Positions 32,887-42,178 of a stretch of 64,000 nt of DNA are shown piece by piece. A program made the translations under genes and the position numbers. This stretch comes from Ensifer sesbaniae. Lineage in GTDB: Bacteria; Pseudomonadota; Alphaproteobacteria; Rhizobiales; Rhizobiaceae. Location: the NCBI RefSeq assembly GCF_013283665.1, contig NZ_JABEKU010000004.1, positions 186,001-250,000 on the forward strand. Direction: 5' to 3'. The notes under the pieces are model-generated. The model saw nothing but the letters and a program-made list of their open reading frames with translations. It made no database searches and was not told the origin of the DNA. Position 1 is the first letter of the stretch. Each line of letters starts with the position of its first letter.

Positions 32887-33321
32887 ATGCAAGCAGACAT
32901 CGTCTCCACTTCGAACCAGCCTGCCGGCAAAACACTGCAGATCAGCCTCTGGAGCGTTCAGACGCTGATCTTCGCCGCCTTCATTCTGTTCGGTTCACAG
33001 AAGCTCTTCATGCCCGCTGAGGCGCTCGCCTCGATGTGGCAGACTCAATGGCCTGTCGAGTATCCAACGCTACTGCGCTTCACCGGATTGATCGATGTGG
33101 CGGGTGGGATCGGCATGATCTTGCCTGCTCTTACCCGCATCCAGCCGCGCCTCACCGTGCTTGCGGCGCTGGGCTGCACCATACTGCAAATCTGCGCCAT
33201 CATCTTCCATGCCACGCGCGGTGAATTTGCTGCCCTGCCGCTCAACTTTATTCTGCTTCCTCTCGTGGCCTTCATCCTGTGGGGCCGCGGCAAGAGAGCG
33301 CCCTTCGCGACGCGCGGATAA
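32887..33321 (+). CDS. DoxX-family membrane protein
   Basis: 144 residues from ATG 32887, with about four hydrophobic helices (LIFAAFILFGSQKLFMP, FTGLIDVAGGIGMILPAL, TVLAALGCTILQICAIIF, LNFILLPLVAFILWG). GLIDVAGGIGMILPA is the DoxX/DoxX-like signature. Members often accompany azoreductase or quinone reductase genes and are linked to thiol/redox stress. Its place as second gene behind azoR supports that, without revealing an activity. Confidence 0.85.
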   Translation: MQADIVSTSNQPAGKTLQISLWSVQTLIFAAFILFGSQKLFMPAEALASMWQTQWPVEYPTLLRFTGLIDVAGGIGMILPALTRIQPRLTVLAALGCTILQICAIIFHATRGEFAALPLNFILLPLVAFILWGRGKRAPFATRG

Positions 33322-34036
33322 GTGACATGCCTGAACGGAAACATTCTCGTGCTCGATGCCATCATCGCAGCTATTATTTCGCGTTTCCCCCGGCGTTTGC
33401 TCGCTTGCCTCGCATACTGTCCTTCGCGAAGCCGGACTAGCCTTTACGCCCGTGCGTGTTGATCTGCAGATCAACACATTCGATGGCTGACTGAGGTCGG
33501 CGATCATGCAGCGTGTGGCCGATCGGGATCAGACCGTTTCCAGTGGATGACAGTGGATGCAGAGGCGCCTGGACCTCATCAGCGAGCTGCAGGTGCGGGA
33601 GATCACGAGGGGTGTGATCGAGCGACCAGAGGTGAAGAGCGCCTGTACCCAGAATTGAGTGTACGAGCATGGAGTGTTATCAAGCGCGCCGTGAGCATAT
33701 CAAACGCGAGAGCGGCAGCCTTAATGTCTCGCGGGCGCTGTCGCAGCTACAATGCCGTCACCCGCGGACGCGCGCCCGGTCGCCACTTGCTTTTCCGACT
33801 GGACCATCTTCTTTCTGCCGAACTGGATGTTTCTTGCCAGCCAGTATGATGCCAATCTGGGCCAAAGCAGAGAGGAGACGATCGACGTGCGGCTGGGGCC
33901 GGCATCCACCATGACTTTGTAACGGGAGCCGTGGTCGTCGCATTTGTTTTCGGTCGCGTTCGGAGCGCTGGCCAACAGCGACTGCTGTCAATGGCATCTC
34001 CATGAAATTGGTAGCCGAAAAAGATCCACAACATGG
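33322..34036. other. Gene-free, rearranged stretch upstream of nodD
   Basis: About 700 bp with only short, unrecognisable frames up to 33729. A collapsed mocR copy follows at 33730-33881, and GC-rich sequence leads to nodD. I see no nod box here, so nodD does not appear to be inducible through one, and no divergent nod operon starts from it. Confidence 0.5.
33730..33881 (-). pseudogene. Collapsed mocR remnant plus control region (copy B)
   Basis: 33797-33881 repeats the mocR/PLP-lyase intergenic segment almost base for base (GACTGGACCATCTTCTTTCT, AACTGGATGTTTC, GCCAGTATGATGCCAAT, TGGGCCAAAGCA). On the minus strand the mocR start codons are kept (MVQS). The frame then jumps after a few codons to sequence matching mocR codons near 65-75 (CACCCGCGGACGCGCGCCCGG against CACCCGCGGGCGCGCGCCCTG at about 1847-1867), an internal deletion of about 180 bp. 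No lyase sequence follows on the other side. Confidence 0.65.
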
Positions 34037-34048
34037 ATGGTTTCAAAC

Positions 34049-34972
34049 GTGCGATTCAAAGGCCTTGATCTAAATCTTCTCGTCGCGCTCGACGCGCTGA
34101 TGACCGAACGGAATCTTACGGTGGCGGCACGCAGCATCAATCTGAGTCAGCCCGCCATGAGCGCGGCCGTCGGCCGGCTAAGAGAATATTTTCGCGATGA
34201 CCTGTTCACGATGAACGGTCGCGAACTTTGCCTCACACCGCGAGCCGAAGGACTCGCCCCGGTGGTCCGCGACGTTCTCCTGAAAATTCGATGCTCAATT
34301 ATTTCTTGGGAGCCATTCAACCCAGCTCAATCCGACCGTCGGTTCAGGATCCTTCTTTCGGATTTCATGACGCTTGTCTTTCTTGATAGAGTCATCGCCC
34401 GTGTAGCTCGTGAAGCACCTGCCGTCAGTTTCGAACTTCTGTCTCTCGATAATGACCCGAACGAGCTCCTCCGGCGCGGTGAAGTTGATTTTCTCCTGCT
34501 ACCAGATCTGTTTATGGCGAACGCGCATCCTACCGCGAAGCTCTTCGATGAGAAACTCGTATGCGTGAGTTGTCCAACCAATAACGCGGCCACGCGGGAG
34601 CTCACATTCGAGCAATACATGTCGATGGGACACGCCGCAGTTATGTTCGGGCGTTCGTTGAGGCCCTCGATCGAAGAATGGTACCTGCTCGAACATGGGA
34701 TCAAGAGACGCGTCGAAGTCGTTGTGCAAGGTTTTAGCTTGATACCACAGGTGCTGAGCGGCACAAACCGCATCGCCACTATGCCCCTACGATTAGTCGA
34801 GTATTTTGCGAAAACGATACCCTTGCGGATCATGAATCTTCCGCTGCCGCTTCCTGCTTTCACGGAAGCAGTTCAGTGGCCCGCACTTCATAACGGTGAT
34901 CCGGCCAGTATCTGGATGCGCCAGATTTTGGTCGAGGAGGCGTCACGCATGGCGGTTCCGGATAATGCATAG
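34049..34972 (+). CDS. nodD: NodD, LysR-type flavonoid-responsive activator of nod genes
   Basis: 307 residues counted from GTG 34049, giving the canonical opening (M)[21 protein letters not shown]. An in-frame ATG four codons upstream (34037) is possible. The HTH reads [26 protein letters not shown]. The effector domain keeps NodD hallmarks such as [27 protein letters not shown] and the C-terminal [29 protein letters not shown]. NodD binds nod boxes and activates transcription with host flavonoids. The three nod boxes in this window are its expected targets. It is followed by an acyltransferase in the same direction, not by a divergent nod operon. Confidence 0.97.
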   Translation: MRFKGLDLNLLVALDALMTERNLTVAARSINLSQPAMSAAVGRLREYFRDDLFTMNGRELCLTPRAEGLAPVVRDVLLKIRCSIISWEPFNPAQSDRRFRILLSDFMTLVFLDRVIARVAREAPAVSFELLSLDNDPNELLRRGEVDFLLLPDLFMANAHPTAKLFDEKLVCVSCPTNNAATRELTFEQYMSMGHAAVMFGRSLRPSIEEWYLLEHGIKRRVEVVVQGFSLIPQVLSGTNRIATMPLRLVEYFAKTIPLRIMNLPLPLPAFTEAVQWPALHNGDPASIWMRQILVEEASRMAVPDNA

Positions 34973-35065
34973 GGGAGCCTGCCTTCACATGCTGGCCATC
35001 GAGATCTGTACTTTTTGTCGGTACTGATCCGGTGAGACCGCAACATACGGCATTCAAATTTCGAT

Positions 35066-37054
35066 ATGGCTACACCAACTGAACCACATCATTTCCGAAT
35101 GGATATCGAGGGGCTGCGTGCCCTTGCCGTTTCGGGAGTAATCGCATTTCACTTTGGCATGACCAGTGTGCCCGGCGGGTTTGTCGGTGTCGATATCTTC
35201 TTCGTCATATCTGGCTATCTCATCACCAGGCACATCCAGCTGGAAATCGAGCAAACCGGCTCGCTCGACCTCCTGCGGTTTTACGCGCGACGAGCTCGCC
35301 GGCTTCTTCCTGCATCCTGTTTCGTCATCCTGGCGACGCTCTTCTTCGGCTACTTCATTCTTTCGCCGCCCGAGCAGCAGCTCTATTCCAAGGAGTCGTT
35401 CTACGCGTCCGCCTATTTGATTAATATGTGGCTTATCAGCAGGGCCGCCGACTATTTCGCTCCGGACGCGCTTAACAATCCGTTCATCCATTTCTGGTCG
35501 CTCTCGATCGAGGAGCAATTCTATCTCGTCTGGCCGGCCCTGTTGCTGCTTTTCGCGCGGTTCCGCCCCGGCAGATACGGGCTTTTCCTCCCAATGGTGC
35601 TAGTGGGCGTCATCTCCTTCGCCTTCTGCTGGCGCTATACCGCCATATCCCAACCGTGGGCATTTTACTTTTCACCGTTCCGGGCGTGGGAGTTCGCCTG
35701 CGGAGGACTCGCTTTGATCATCTCCGAAGAAGCGGCCAAGCGCTTTCGGCTGACGCCCGTCTTCGGCTGGACCGGAATCGGCCTGATCGTGACGGCCTAT
35801 CTCGGCATGTCAGAGGACGTGCCCTTTCCAGGACTGACTGCTCTGGTTCCGGTGGCCGGCACGGTAATGGTGCTTCTCAGCGGTACACGGCCGAGCCCGG
35901 CGGGACCGCAAGTCCTTCTTTCGCTACCGCCGCTGCAGTGGCTCGGACGGATATCCTATTCGCTTTACCTCTGGCATTGGCCGGTGATCGTCTATTCCGG
36001 CATGTTGAAGCCCGAGCTCACTATCTTCGAATGGTTCCTTTGCCTCGTGCTTGTCATAGGCCTCTCAGTCTTCAGCTACCGGGTCGTCGAAAACCCGATG
36101 CGGAGGAATCCCTGGCTGTTGGCAAGGACGAGCCGCTCCCTCGGTTTTGCCGCGCTTTTGACCGCGTGTGGCGCAGCGGCAGCCTATGGAAGCGCGCGGG
36201 TGGCCAATCACAACATCGATCCCCAGCAGAATCTTATCCTCCGAAGCGCTGAGCGCGATTCGTCCGCCCGGCAGTTCGACGATGGCTGTCTTCTCAACGC
36301 CCAACACGTGCAGCCCAAAGCCTGTGAATTCGGCGCCAAAAACCCCGGTAAGACGATCGTTCTCTTCGGGGATTCACACGCCGACCACTGGTCGACGCCG
36401 CTGATCAGCATCGTCAAAAGCAACCGGTGGCAACTCGTCACCTATCTGAAATCTTCCTGCCCGGCGGCGGACGTCACGATCTGGAATTCTATGCTCGTGC
36501 GGAATTACGAGGAATGCGATCGGTGGCGGCAGCTCGCGATGCGCGAGATTGCCACACGGAAGCCCGACTTGGTGATCATTTCGGAATATTCCTCGGCCTA
36601 CGTCAAGAATGACATCAACGTCATATCTGCCCACCAGATCGACGCCGGCGCGTGGGCTCGGGGGCTCCGCAGGACCGTGGACGCCCTGGGAAGCCCTGTC
36701 ACCAAGATCGTCGTGCTCCGGGATGGGCCCGTGCACAAGACCTATCTCGACAAATGCGTTGCGCGCGCGCTCTGGCAAAAAAGGGGGACTGAGGCCTGTG
36801 ACACGCCGCGCAGCGGGGCGATGGAAGAGACGATCCCGGACGCGGAAAGGAAGGCGATTTCGGATATCGGGAATGCCTCTTACGTCGACATCACCGACCT
36901 ATTCTGCAACAGAACGACCTGCCCCGCCATGATTGGCGGCAAGCTGACTTTCCGCGACCGCCACCACATCGCGACCCCTTTTGCGGCGACGCTTGCCACG
37001 CCGCTTCAGCGGGCGCTCTTTGGAACGATGAATGCCGGCACACCGATCAACTGA
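35066..37054 (+). CDS. OafA-type O-acyltransferase with C-terminal SGNH domain
   Basis: 662 residues. The acyltransferase-3 domain spans about 1-340, with some ten helices and motifs HFRMDIEGLRALAVSGVIAFH, GGFVGVDIFFVISGYLIT, RFYARRARRLLPA and FIHFWSLSIEEQFYLVWP. A periplasmic SGNH-hydrolase-like domain spans about 410-650, with the Ser in VLFGDSHADHW and the Asp-His in FRDRHHIATPFA. Such fusions acetylate or acylate lipopolysaccharide and exopolysaccharide. Nod-factor acetylases NodX/NolL have only the first domain. It lies 93 bp behind nodD without a nod box, so surface-polysaccharide modification is more likely than Nod-factor decoration. Confidence 0.88.
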   Translation: MATPTEPHHFRMDIEGLRALAVSGVIAFHFGMTSVPGGFVGVDIFFVISGYLITRHIQLEIEQTGSLDLLRFYARRARRLLPASCFVILATLFFGYFILSPPEQQLYSKESFYASAYLINMWLISRAADYFAPDALNNPFIHFWSLSIEEQFYLVWPALLLLFARFRPGRYGLFLPMVLVGVISFAFCWRYTAISQPWAFYFSPFRAWEFACGGLALIISEEAAKRFRLTPVFGWTGIGLIVTAYLGMSEDVPFPGLTALVPVAGTVMVLLSGTRPSPAGPQVLLSLPPLQWLGRISYSLYLWHWPVIVYSGMLKPELTIFEWFLCLVLVIGLSVFSYRVVENPMRRNPWLLARTSRSLGFAALLTACGAAAAYGSARVANHNIDPQQNLILRSAERDSSARQFDDGCLLNAQHVQPKACEFGAKNPGKTIVLFGDSHADHWSTPLISIVKSNRWQLVTYLKSSCPAADVTIWNSMLVRNYEECDRWRQLAMREIATRKPDLVIISEYSSAYVKNDINVISAHQIDAGAWARGLRRTVDALGSPVTKIVVLRDGPVHKTYLDKCVARALWQKRGTEACDTPRSGAMEETIPDAERKAISDIGNASYVDITDLFCNRTTCPAMIGGKLTFRDRHHIATPFAATLATPLQRALFGTMNAGTPIN

Positions 37055-37370
37055 GGCAGGGGACACGCAGCCTGCGGTCGAGAGCCGCGGGTGCTGGCCG
37101 CCGTAGTTGGGCTGTTTCTCCTCCCGGTGCGGATGAGGCGGTCGTAGATCAGGCAACATCGGGCTCCGGCTCGTCTGCACACCCTTCCCGCCGCGTCGCC
37201 GTGCTTTGAGAGGGAAGTGGAAGTGTCCATTGGATCGTTAGAGCCTGACCGAAAATTAAAGTGAGTGATTTCGGCTGGTGGGAATTCGCTGCGGTTAGCA
37301 AAGACTGCGGGGAATCGGATGCCCTGGACCCGAAACCACTCTGCCTCATAAGACAAGCGCGAACTATGTC
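37055..37370. other. Intergenic stretch, nothing recognised
   Basis: 316 bp between the acyltransferase and the IS5 remnant. Short frames on both strands show no family sequence. It probably includes the acyltransferase terminator region and insertion-sequence scars. Confidence 0.4.
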
Positions 37371-38155
37371 GTGCAAGTGACTGCACCCACGGGACATGGC
37401 GATCGCCGCCCCTTTTCTGGCACGCTGCTGCAAGGTCGGACGTCTATGTGTGTGTGGGACGATTTGGGTAAGATATGGAATTCAATTCAGTGTCTTGCCG
37501 CGTCGGGCTGTCAATGGCGGCTTCTGCCCAGGGATTTTCCGCCGTTTACGACGGTGCAGCGCCGTTTCTAGCGCTGGCCGCGACTGCGGTCTGCTTGCGT
37601 TGGTCAACAAGTCACCGGTTGTCGCTAGCCGCTTGCTTGAGGGCTGGAAATGCGAGCCGACGCCGGCATTATCGACAGCCACTCGGTGAAGGCGACTGGC
37701 GGCGGCGCGCGCGGCCTTGATGCAGGCAAGAAGATCAAGGGGCGCAAGCGCCACTCGTCACCGTTACGGCGGCCAACACTCGAGGGGGATCGCGCACGAG
37801 GCGAGCGTTCAGGACTCCGACGGCGCACCCGGCCCGATCGAGATTGCCACAACGAGCTTTCCACGGTGGAAAAGCTCTTTGCCGACAGCGCTATGCAGCG
37901 AGATCCGGAAAACCGCGCTGCCCCATCGAGGGCTTGGTCCTTGAAATCGTGAAGCGCTCGGACAAGGCCAAGGAGTTCGCCGTTTTGCCCGAGCGCTGGA
38001 TCGTGGAGCGGACTTCGCATGGCTGGGCCGTGCCTGCAGCTCGACGAGGACTGGGAAGCGTCAATCGCCCATCCGAGGCTTGGCTCTTGATCGCATCAAT
38101 CCGGCAAACGGCAAGAGCAAATCGCGCGAGCCCAGAAAGGATCACTATTGATTGA
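37371..38155 (+). pseudogene. IS5-family transposase remnant with frameshifts
   Basis: Pieces of one IS5-group (IS1031/IS427-like) transposase are spread over different frames: SGCQWRLLPRDFPPFTTVQ (about 37500-37560), AGIIDSHSVKATGGGARGLDAGKKIKGRKRH (about 37660-37755), and DKAKEFAVLPERWIVERTSHGW (about 37965-38028), ending with SEAWLLIASIRQ. These are the DDE-transposase blocks in the right order, so this was one gene, now broken by at least three frame changes. It lies just upstream of the nod box of the arabinosylation operon. Confidence 0.8.
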
Positions 38156-38304
38156 GCAAACTCTTAGAACTTCCGGCCCCGCTGGCCCGGTTGCCGAACT
38201 GATCAATCCGAAGATCCGCCAGATCAAGTAGTCCAGTGGTCTCGGTCGCTGGCCATTTTCGCTCCCTTCAACTGCTAGTTCCGTGCTGAAAACAATTCGA
38301 TCGT

Positions 38305-38351
38305 ATCCATAGTATGAATGCCAAGCATCCAAACAATCAATTTTCCTGATT
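38305..38351 (+). promoter_or_regulatory. nod box 1
   Basis: ATCCATAGTATGAATG followed by CATCCAAACAATCAATTTTC matches the 47-bp NodD-binding consensus (ATCCAY..., GATG, ATCNAAACAATCRATTTT). GCATAG starts 59 bases after the first base of the box, exactly as in the other two boxes. It faces the operon starting at 38540/38798. Confidence 0.9.
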
Positions 38352-38456
38352 CTGTTCAATCTTGCATAGCAGAAGCTTCTAATGTGGTGAGGCCGCCCCG
38401 TCGAACCAGTTGGTCTCATCGCAACCAGGCAGATACTGAGTTCGGATCGGCCTTCC

Positions 38457-38540
38457 GACTGGACCATTTCTATGGTGCTCAACTGGATGTTTTTTGCAAG
38501 CCAGTTTGATGCCATTTTGGCTCAAAGTAAGAGGATACTA
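38457..38540. repeat. Copy C of the mocR/PLP-lyase control segment
   Basis: GACTGGACCATTTCTATGGT, AACTGGATGTTTTTTGCA, GCCAGTTTGATGCCATTTTG and CTCAAAGTAAGAGGATAC repeat copy A at 2075-2160. It lies between nod box 1 and the prenyltransferase gene. The homology continues into the coding sequence downstream (ATGAGTGGCGGCAGC against ATGACAGGCGGCAGC). Confidence 0.75.
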
Positions 38541-39703
38541 TGAGTGGCGGCAGCAAAGACGAGAAGGCTCATGTACACCCGAGTCCAGGTGACACTGGGA
38601 CCATCGGGTTCGAGCCCCGCATCACCCACCACGCATTTGACTCCACGGTATTCAGGAGAACAGTTCGGCCGCGGGTGTTTACCGTCGCGCCCTATGGTCT
38701 TGAGAACGCCCGGCCAAATGATGTTGCCGCAACGCTCGACGGTAAGTCTGATGCCTGCGATGGGTTCGCCGATACCCATTGCGAGGGTGGCCAGACAGTG
38801 TCGGAAACGCCTATAGCTGAAGCGAGCTCCTTCAAGCACTACTTCAATGCATTTCGGCCGCACCAATGGCTAAAGAATGTGTTGGTGTTCTTGCCGGCCC
38901 TCGCTGCACATAAAATCGATTGGCCGACGCTCCTCTTATCACTGGAAGCGTTCGTCTGCTTCAGCTTGGTGGCTTCTAGCGTTTATGTCATGAACGATCT
39001 CCTTGATGTCTGCGCAGATCGGGCGCATCCGCGCAAGCGGTACCGTCCGTTTGCCTCACACAGCATCCCCACCGCACACGGAACCTGGATGGCAGCGGGG
39101 CTCATTCTTCCAGGCGGACTGATAGCAATGTTCATCGGCTGGGGCTTTTTCCTGGTGGTGGCGGGCTATTTCCTTGTGACCACGGCCTATTCCATGCATT
39201 TGAAACGACGCATCGTCATCGATATCTGTATTCTCGCAGGTCTCTACACCATTCGCATCGTTGCCGGTGGAATCGCGACATCAACTCCGTTATCGGTCTT
39301 GCTCATTGCCTTTTCAGTGTTCTTTTTTCTGTCATTAGCCGCGGTGAAGCGACAAAGCGAATTGGTTGACGGCGCCGAGCGTGGCAGTCTGCAGGCCACG
39401 GGCCGAGGTTACCACGTCAACGACCTGCCAATCATCTCCATGATCGCGGTTGGGGCGGGATACGTATCTGTGCTGGTGATGACATATTATGTGAATTCGC
39501 CTGTCGTAATGGAGCTCTATCCCCATCCTCAAATGCTGTGGGGTGTCTGTGCAATCCTGCTCTATTGGATCACCCGCACAGTGATGGTGTCGCACCGTGG
39601 CAACATGCATGACGACCCGGTGATCTACGCCGCGAAGGATCGGACCAGCCAGGTATGCCTAGCGATTATTCTGGTCTTCGTTGCAGGCGGAGTGCTGAGG
39701 TGA
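38540..39703 (+). CDS. noeC: UbiA-family prenyltransferase (decaprenyl-phosphate phosphoribosyltransferase-like, NoeC-type) with chimeric N-terminus
   Basis: 387 residues if read from ATG 38540. The real prenyltransferase starts near GTG 38798 (VSETPIAEASSFKHYFNAFRPHQWLKNVLVFLPALAA). The UbiA motif SSVYVMNDLLDVCADRAHPRKRYRP contains the first Asp-rich site, and about seven to nine helices follow. Relatives join PRPP to a polyprenyl phosphate, the first step to decaprenyl-phosphoryl-arabinose. In Azorhizobium caulinodans noeC (with noeH, noeO, noeP) is needed for Nod-factor D-arabinosylation. Residues 1-70 instead copy the N-terminus of the PLP lyase at 2167 (GFEPRITHHAFDSTVFRR). AAGAGGA before ATG 38540 means the fusion could be translated. 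Confidence 0.85.
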   Translation: MSGGSKDEKAHVHPSPGDTGTIGFEPRITHHAFDSTVFRRTVRPRVFTVAPYGLENARPNDVAATLDGKSDACDGFADTHCEGGQTVSETPIAEASSFKHYFNAFRPHQWLKNVLVFLPALAAHKIDWPTLLLSLEAFVCFSLVASSVYVMNDLLDVCADRAHPRKRYRPFASHSIPTAHGTWMAAGLILPGGLIAMFIGWGFFLVVAGYFLVTTAYSMHLKRRIVIDICILAGLYTIRIVAGGIATSTPLSVLLIAFSVFFFLSLAAVKRQSELVDGAERGSLQATGRGYHVNDLPIISMIAVGAGYVSVLVMTYYVNSPVVMELYPHPQMLWGVCAILLYWITRTVMVSHRGNMHDDPVIYAAKDRTSQVCLAIILVFVAGGVLR

Positions 39704-40122
39704 AACGGCAGGGTCTAGCGTTACGCTATGCGGCATTCGCCGCCATCGCAATGGTGGTCAATGTCACCATGCAACATTCCGTCCTTCAGTTCGGGAATAC
39801 GAGCGCCATTTTTGTGCTTGCCATGAGCCTGGGCACCATTGCCGGGCTGATGATCAAATACCTGCTCGACAAGTTTTGGATTTTCGACGATCAGGAAATC
39901 GGCCTCAAAAACGATGGGCGGAAGTTCTCACTCTATACGGCAGTGGGCGCCCTCACCACAATCATTTTCTGGAGTGCTGAGGCGGCTTCCTGGTGGGTCT
40001 GGAGAACTGAGCTGATGCGTGACTTGGGTGCTGCCATTGGTCTGACAATCGGCTATCTGGTCAAGTACCAGCTAGATAAACGCTTCGTGTTTGCAGGTCA
40101 CCGATTGAGGATTGCCCCATGA
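39700..40122 (+). CDS. GtrA-family small membrane protein
   Basis: 140 residues from GTG 39700, overlapping the upstream stop as GTGA. Four hydrophobic segments are present, with the GtrA pattern LRYAAFAAIAMVVNVTMQHSVL, IKYLLDKFWIFDD and the repeat GYLVKYQLDKRFVF. GtrA proteins help translocate or anchor polyprenyl-phosphate sugars. The mycobacterial homolog Rv3789 lies next to dprE1/dprE2. Probably handles decaprenyl-phosphoryl-arabinose at the membrane. By order it may correspond to Azorhizobium NoeH, which I cannot confirm. Confidence 0.82.
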   Translation: MKRQGLALRYAAFAAIAMVVNVTMQHSVLQFGNTSAIFVLAMSLGTIAGLMIKYLLDKFWIFDDQEIGLKNDGRKFSLYTAVGALTTIIFWSAEAASWWVWRTELMRDLGAAIGLTIGYLVKYQLDKRFVFAGHRLRIAP

Positions 40123-41444
40123 AGCTCTCGGGTTGGGGAAGGTCTCCGCTCGTGGACGCGCAAGTCTCTGTGCCCCGTGACCTCGAAGCCCTCCAGAAGC
40201 TTTTAGCTTCAAAGCCGAGTGTGATCGCGCGCGGCTGCGGTAGGGCCTATGGGGACAGCGCCATCAATTCATCTGCAACAATTGATATGCGGCGTTTGAA
40301 CCGAATGTTGGCCTTTGATCCGAAAACGGGGCAGTTGATCGCGGAAGCTGGAGTTGTCCTTTGCGACATCATCGCGGCTTTCCTGCCCCGAGGTTGGTTC
40401 CCGATGGTCACACCGGGCACGAAGTTCGTGACGTTGGGCGGCATGATAGCCGCCGACGTTCATGGCAAGAACCATCGCAAGCATGGAAGTTTTCGGGGAT
40501 GCGTGGACTGGATCGATGTAATTGGGGCCGATGGCTCAATCCAGCGCTGCTCAAGCAAAAGCCACGTAGAGCTCTTTGAGCACACTCTCGGCGGCATGGG
40601 GCTGACCGGAATCATTTTGCGGGCGGCGGTCCGATTGCGCGCAGTCGAAACCGGATGGATCCGCCAGACAACAATACCCGCGCCGAACCTCAAATCAGCG
40701 ATGACAGCTCTAGAACGGGCACAAGATTCGACTTATTCAGTAGCGTGGATTGACTGCCTTGGGACGGGGGGAAACCTGGGGCGCTCCCTTGTCTTCCTGG
40801 GAGATCACGCGAACGCCTCTGATCTTCCAACTTATCGCTCTCTGCACCCTTTCGCTACTCCGGCAAAACGCAAACTTTCGGTTCCCTTCAATTTTCCATG
40901 CTTTGCTCTCAATCGGTTTAGCCTCCGGGCCTTCAACTCGCTATACTATCGGGTTGGCGTTTGGAATCGAGGTCAGCAACTCGTTGACTGGGATAGCTAC
41001 TTTTATCCCCTTGACGCGGTTGCCGACTGGCATCGGATCTACGGTCGCAAGGGGTTCGCCCAGTTCCAGTGCGCTATTCCCTTAAACCGCTCGGAAGAAG
41101 GGCTCTCGGCCTTGCTCCAGACAGTCGCCAAGGCAGGCGCTGGATCGTTCTTGGCCGTTCTCAAGCGGTTCGGTCCGCAGGAGAGCCGCTTTTCATTCCC
41201 GATGGAAGGCTACTCCCTTGCTCTTGATTTTCCCATCACGACCAAAAACTCCCACCTTTGGCCAAACCTTGACCGAATTACAATCGAGCACGGCGGCCGC
41301 TTCTATCTCGCCAAGGACAGCCGCATGTCTGCTGAAACACTACGTGCCTCCGATGACCGGGTCGGAAGCTTTGTCCAAATGAGGGCGGAGAGCGGCTGGA
41401 AAAGCTCATTTCAATCGGCGCAAGCGGAAAGACTTGTCCTGTGA
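40119..41444 (+). CDS. DprE1-like FAD-dependent decaprenylphosphoryl-ribose 2'-oxidase
   Basis: 441 residues, starting at ATG 40119 and overlapping the GtrA stop as ATGA. The FAD-binding (PCMH-type) domain shows VIARGCGRAYGDSAINS and FVTLGGMIAADVHGKNHRKHGSFRGCV, the close equivalent of the DprE1 segment GGAIGADIHGKNHHxxGSF. HTLGGMGLTGIILRAAVRL follows. DprE1 oxidises decaprenylphosphoryl-ribose to the 2-keto form, the first half of its epimerisation to arabinose. The neighbour at 41441 supplies the reductase half. Equivalent by family and order to a Noe protein of the Azorhizobium noeCHOP set. Confidence 0.88.
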   Translation: MKLSGWGRSPLVDAQVSVPRDLEALQKLLASKPSVIARGCGRAYGDSAINSSATIDMRRLNRMLAFDPKTGQLIAEAGVVLCDIIAAFLPRGWFPMVTPGTKFVTLGGMIAADVHGKNHRKHGSFRGCVDWIDVIGADGSIQRCSSKSHVELFEHTLGGMGLTGIILRAAVRLRAVETGWIRQTTIPAPNLKSAMTALERAQDSTYSVAWIDCLGTGGNLGRSLVFLGDHANASDLPTYRSLHPFATPAKRKLSVPFNFPCFALNRFSLRAFNSLYYRVGVWNRGQQLVDWDSYFYPLDAVADWHRIYGRKGFAQFQCAIPLNRSEEGLSALLQTVAKAGAGSFLAVLKRFGPQESRFSFPMEGYSLALDFPITTKNSHLWPNLDRITIEHGGRFYLAKDSRMSAETLRASDDRVGSFVQMRAESGWKSSFQSAQAERLVL

Positions 41445-42178
41445 CGAAGCGGTCCGTTCTCATCTTGGGTGCACGTTCGGATATAGGCAAAGCCGTGGCA
41501 CACAAGTTTGCAGCGCTCGGCCACCCGATCCAATTAGCCGCGCGGCAATCAGAAACACTCGACGCCGAAAAGACTGATTTGCAGCTCCGATATGGAGTCC
41601 CAGTAACCCTACACGAATTCGACGCACTTCTGATGGAAACTCACGCCCAGTTCCTGGCCATGTTGCCCGAGTTGCCCGAGGTCGCCGTAAGCGTCGTCGG
41701 CTTGATGGGAAGCCAGGAACGAAGCGAGCGCGACCATCTCCTCGCCAGTTGCATCATGCGTAGCAACTACGAAGGGCCTGCCAATATCCTGGCATTGTTG
41801 GCCAACCGGTTCGAAGAACGCGGATCCGGCACTCTGGTTGGGCTCAGTTCGGTCGCTGGAGAGCGCGGACGCGCGACGAACTACGTCTACGGCTCCGCGA
41901 AGGCGGGCTTCACCGCCTTTCTGTCCGGGCTTCGCAATCGTTTGGCGAAACGCGGCGTACATGTTGTGACTGTGCTACCGGGTTATGTTGCGACCAAGAT
42001 GACTGAAGGCATGAATCTGCCCGCAAGGCTCACGGCGCAACCAAGTGACGTTGCTGAAAGGATCGTGGTCGCCGTCAAGCGAAAGAACGACGTCATCTAC
42101 GTTCGGCCGGTCTGGCGTATGACCATGCTGATCATCAGACTTATCCCGGAGGGGTTTTTCAAGAGGCTAAGATTGTGA
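41441..42178 (+). CDS. DprE2-like short-chain dehydrogenase (2-keto-arabinose reductase)
   Basis: 245 residues from GTG 41441 (GTGA overlap with the oxidase stop). The Rossmann motif is LILGARSDIGKAVAHKFA. Catalytic Ser and Tyr-x3-Lys are in VGLSSVAGERGRATNYVYGSAKAGF, and PGYVATKMTEGM follows. DprE2 reduces the 2-keto intermediate to decaprenylphosphoryl-arabinose. The hydrophobic/basic C-terminus (MTMLIIRLIPEGFFKRLRL) could tether it to the membrane, as expected for a lipid-linked substrate. Coupled translation with both neighbours. Confidence 0.87.
   Translation: MTKRSVLILGARSDIGKAVAHKFAALGHPIQLAARQSETLDAEKTDLQLRYGVPVTLHEFDALLMETHAQFLAMLPELPEVAVSVVGLMGSQERSERDHLLASCIMRSNYEGPANILALLANRFEERGSGTLVGLSSVAGERGRATNYVYGSAKAGFTAFLSGLRNRLAKRGVHVVTVLPGYVATKMTEGMNLPARLTAQPSDVAERIVVAVKRKNDVIYVRPVWRMTMLIIRLIPEGFFKRLRL

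Noticed and set aside
33944-34048. Extended NodD N-terminus from ATG 33944
   Set aside because: The extra residues do not match NodD, whose conserved start is [10 protein letters not shown]; the upstream frame is only incidentally open.
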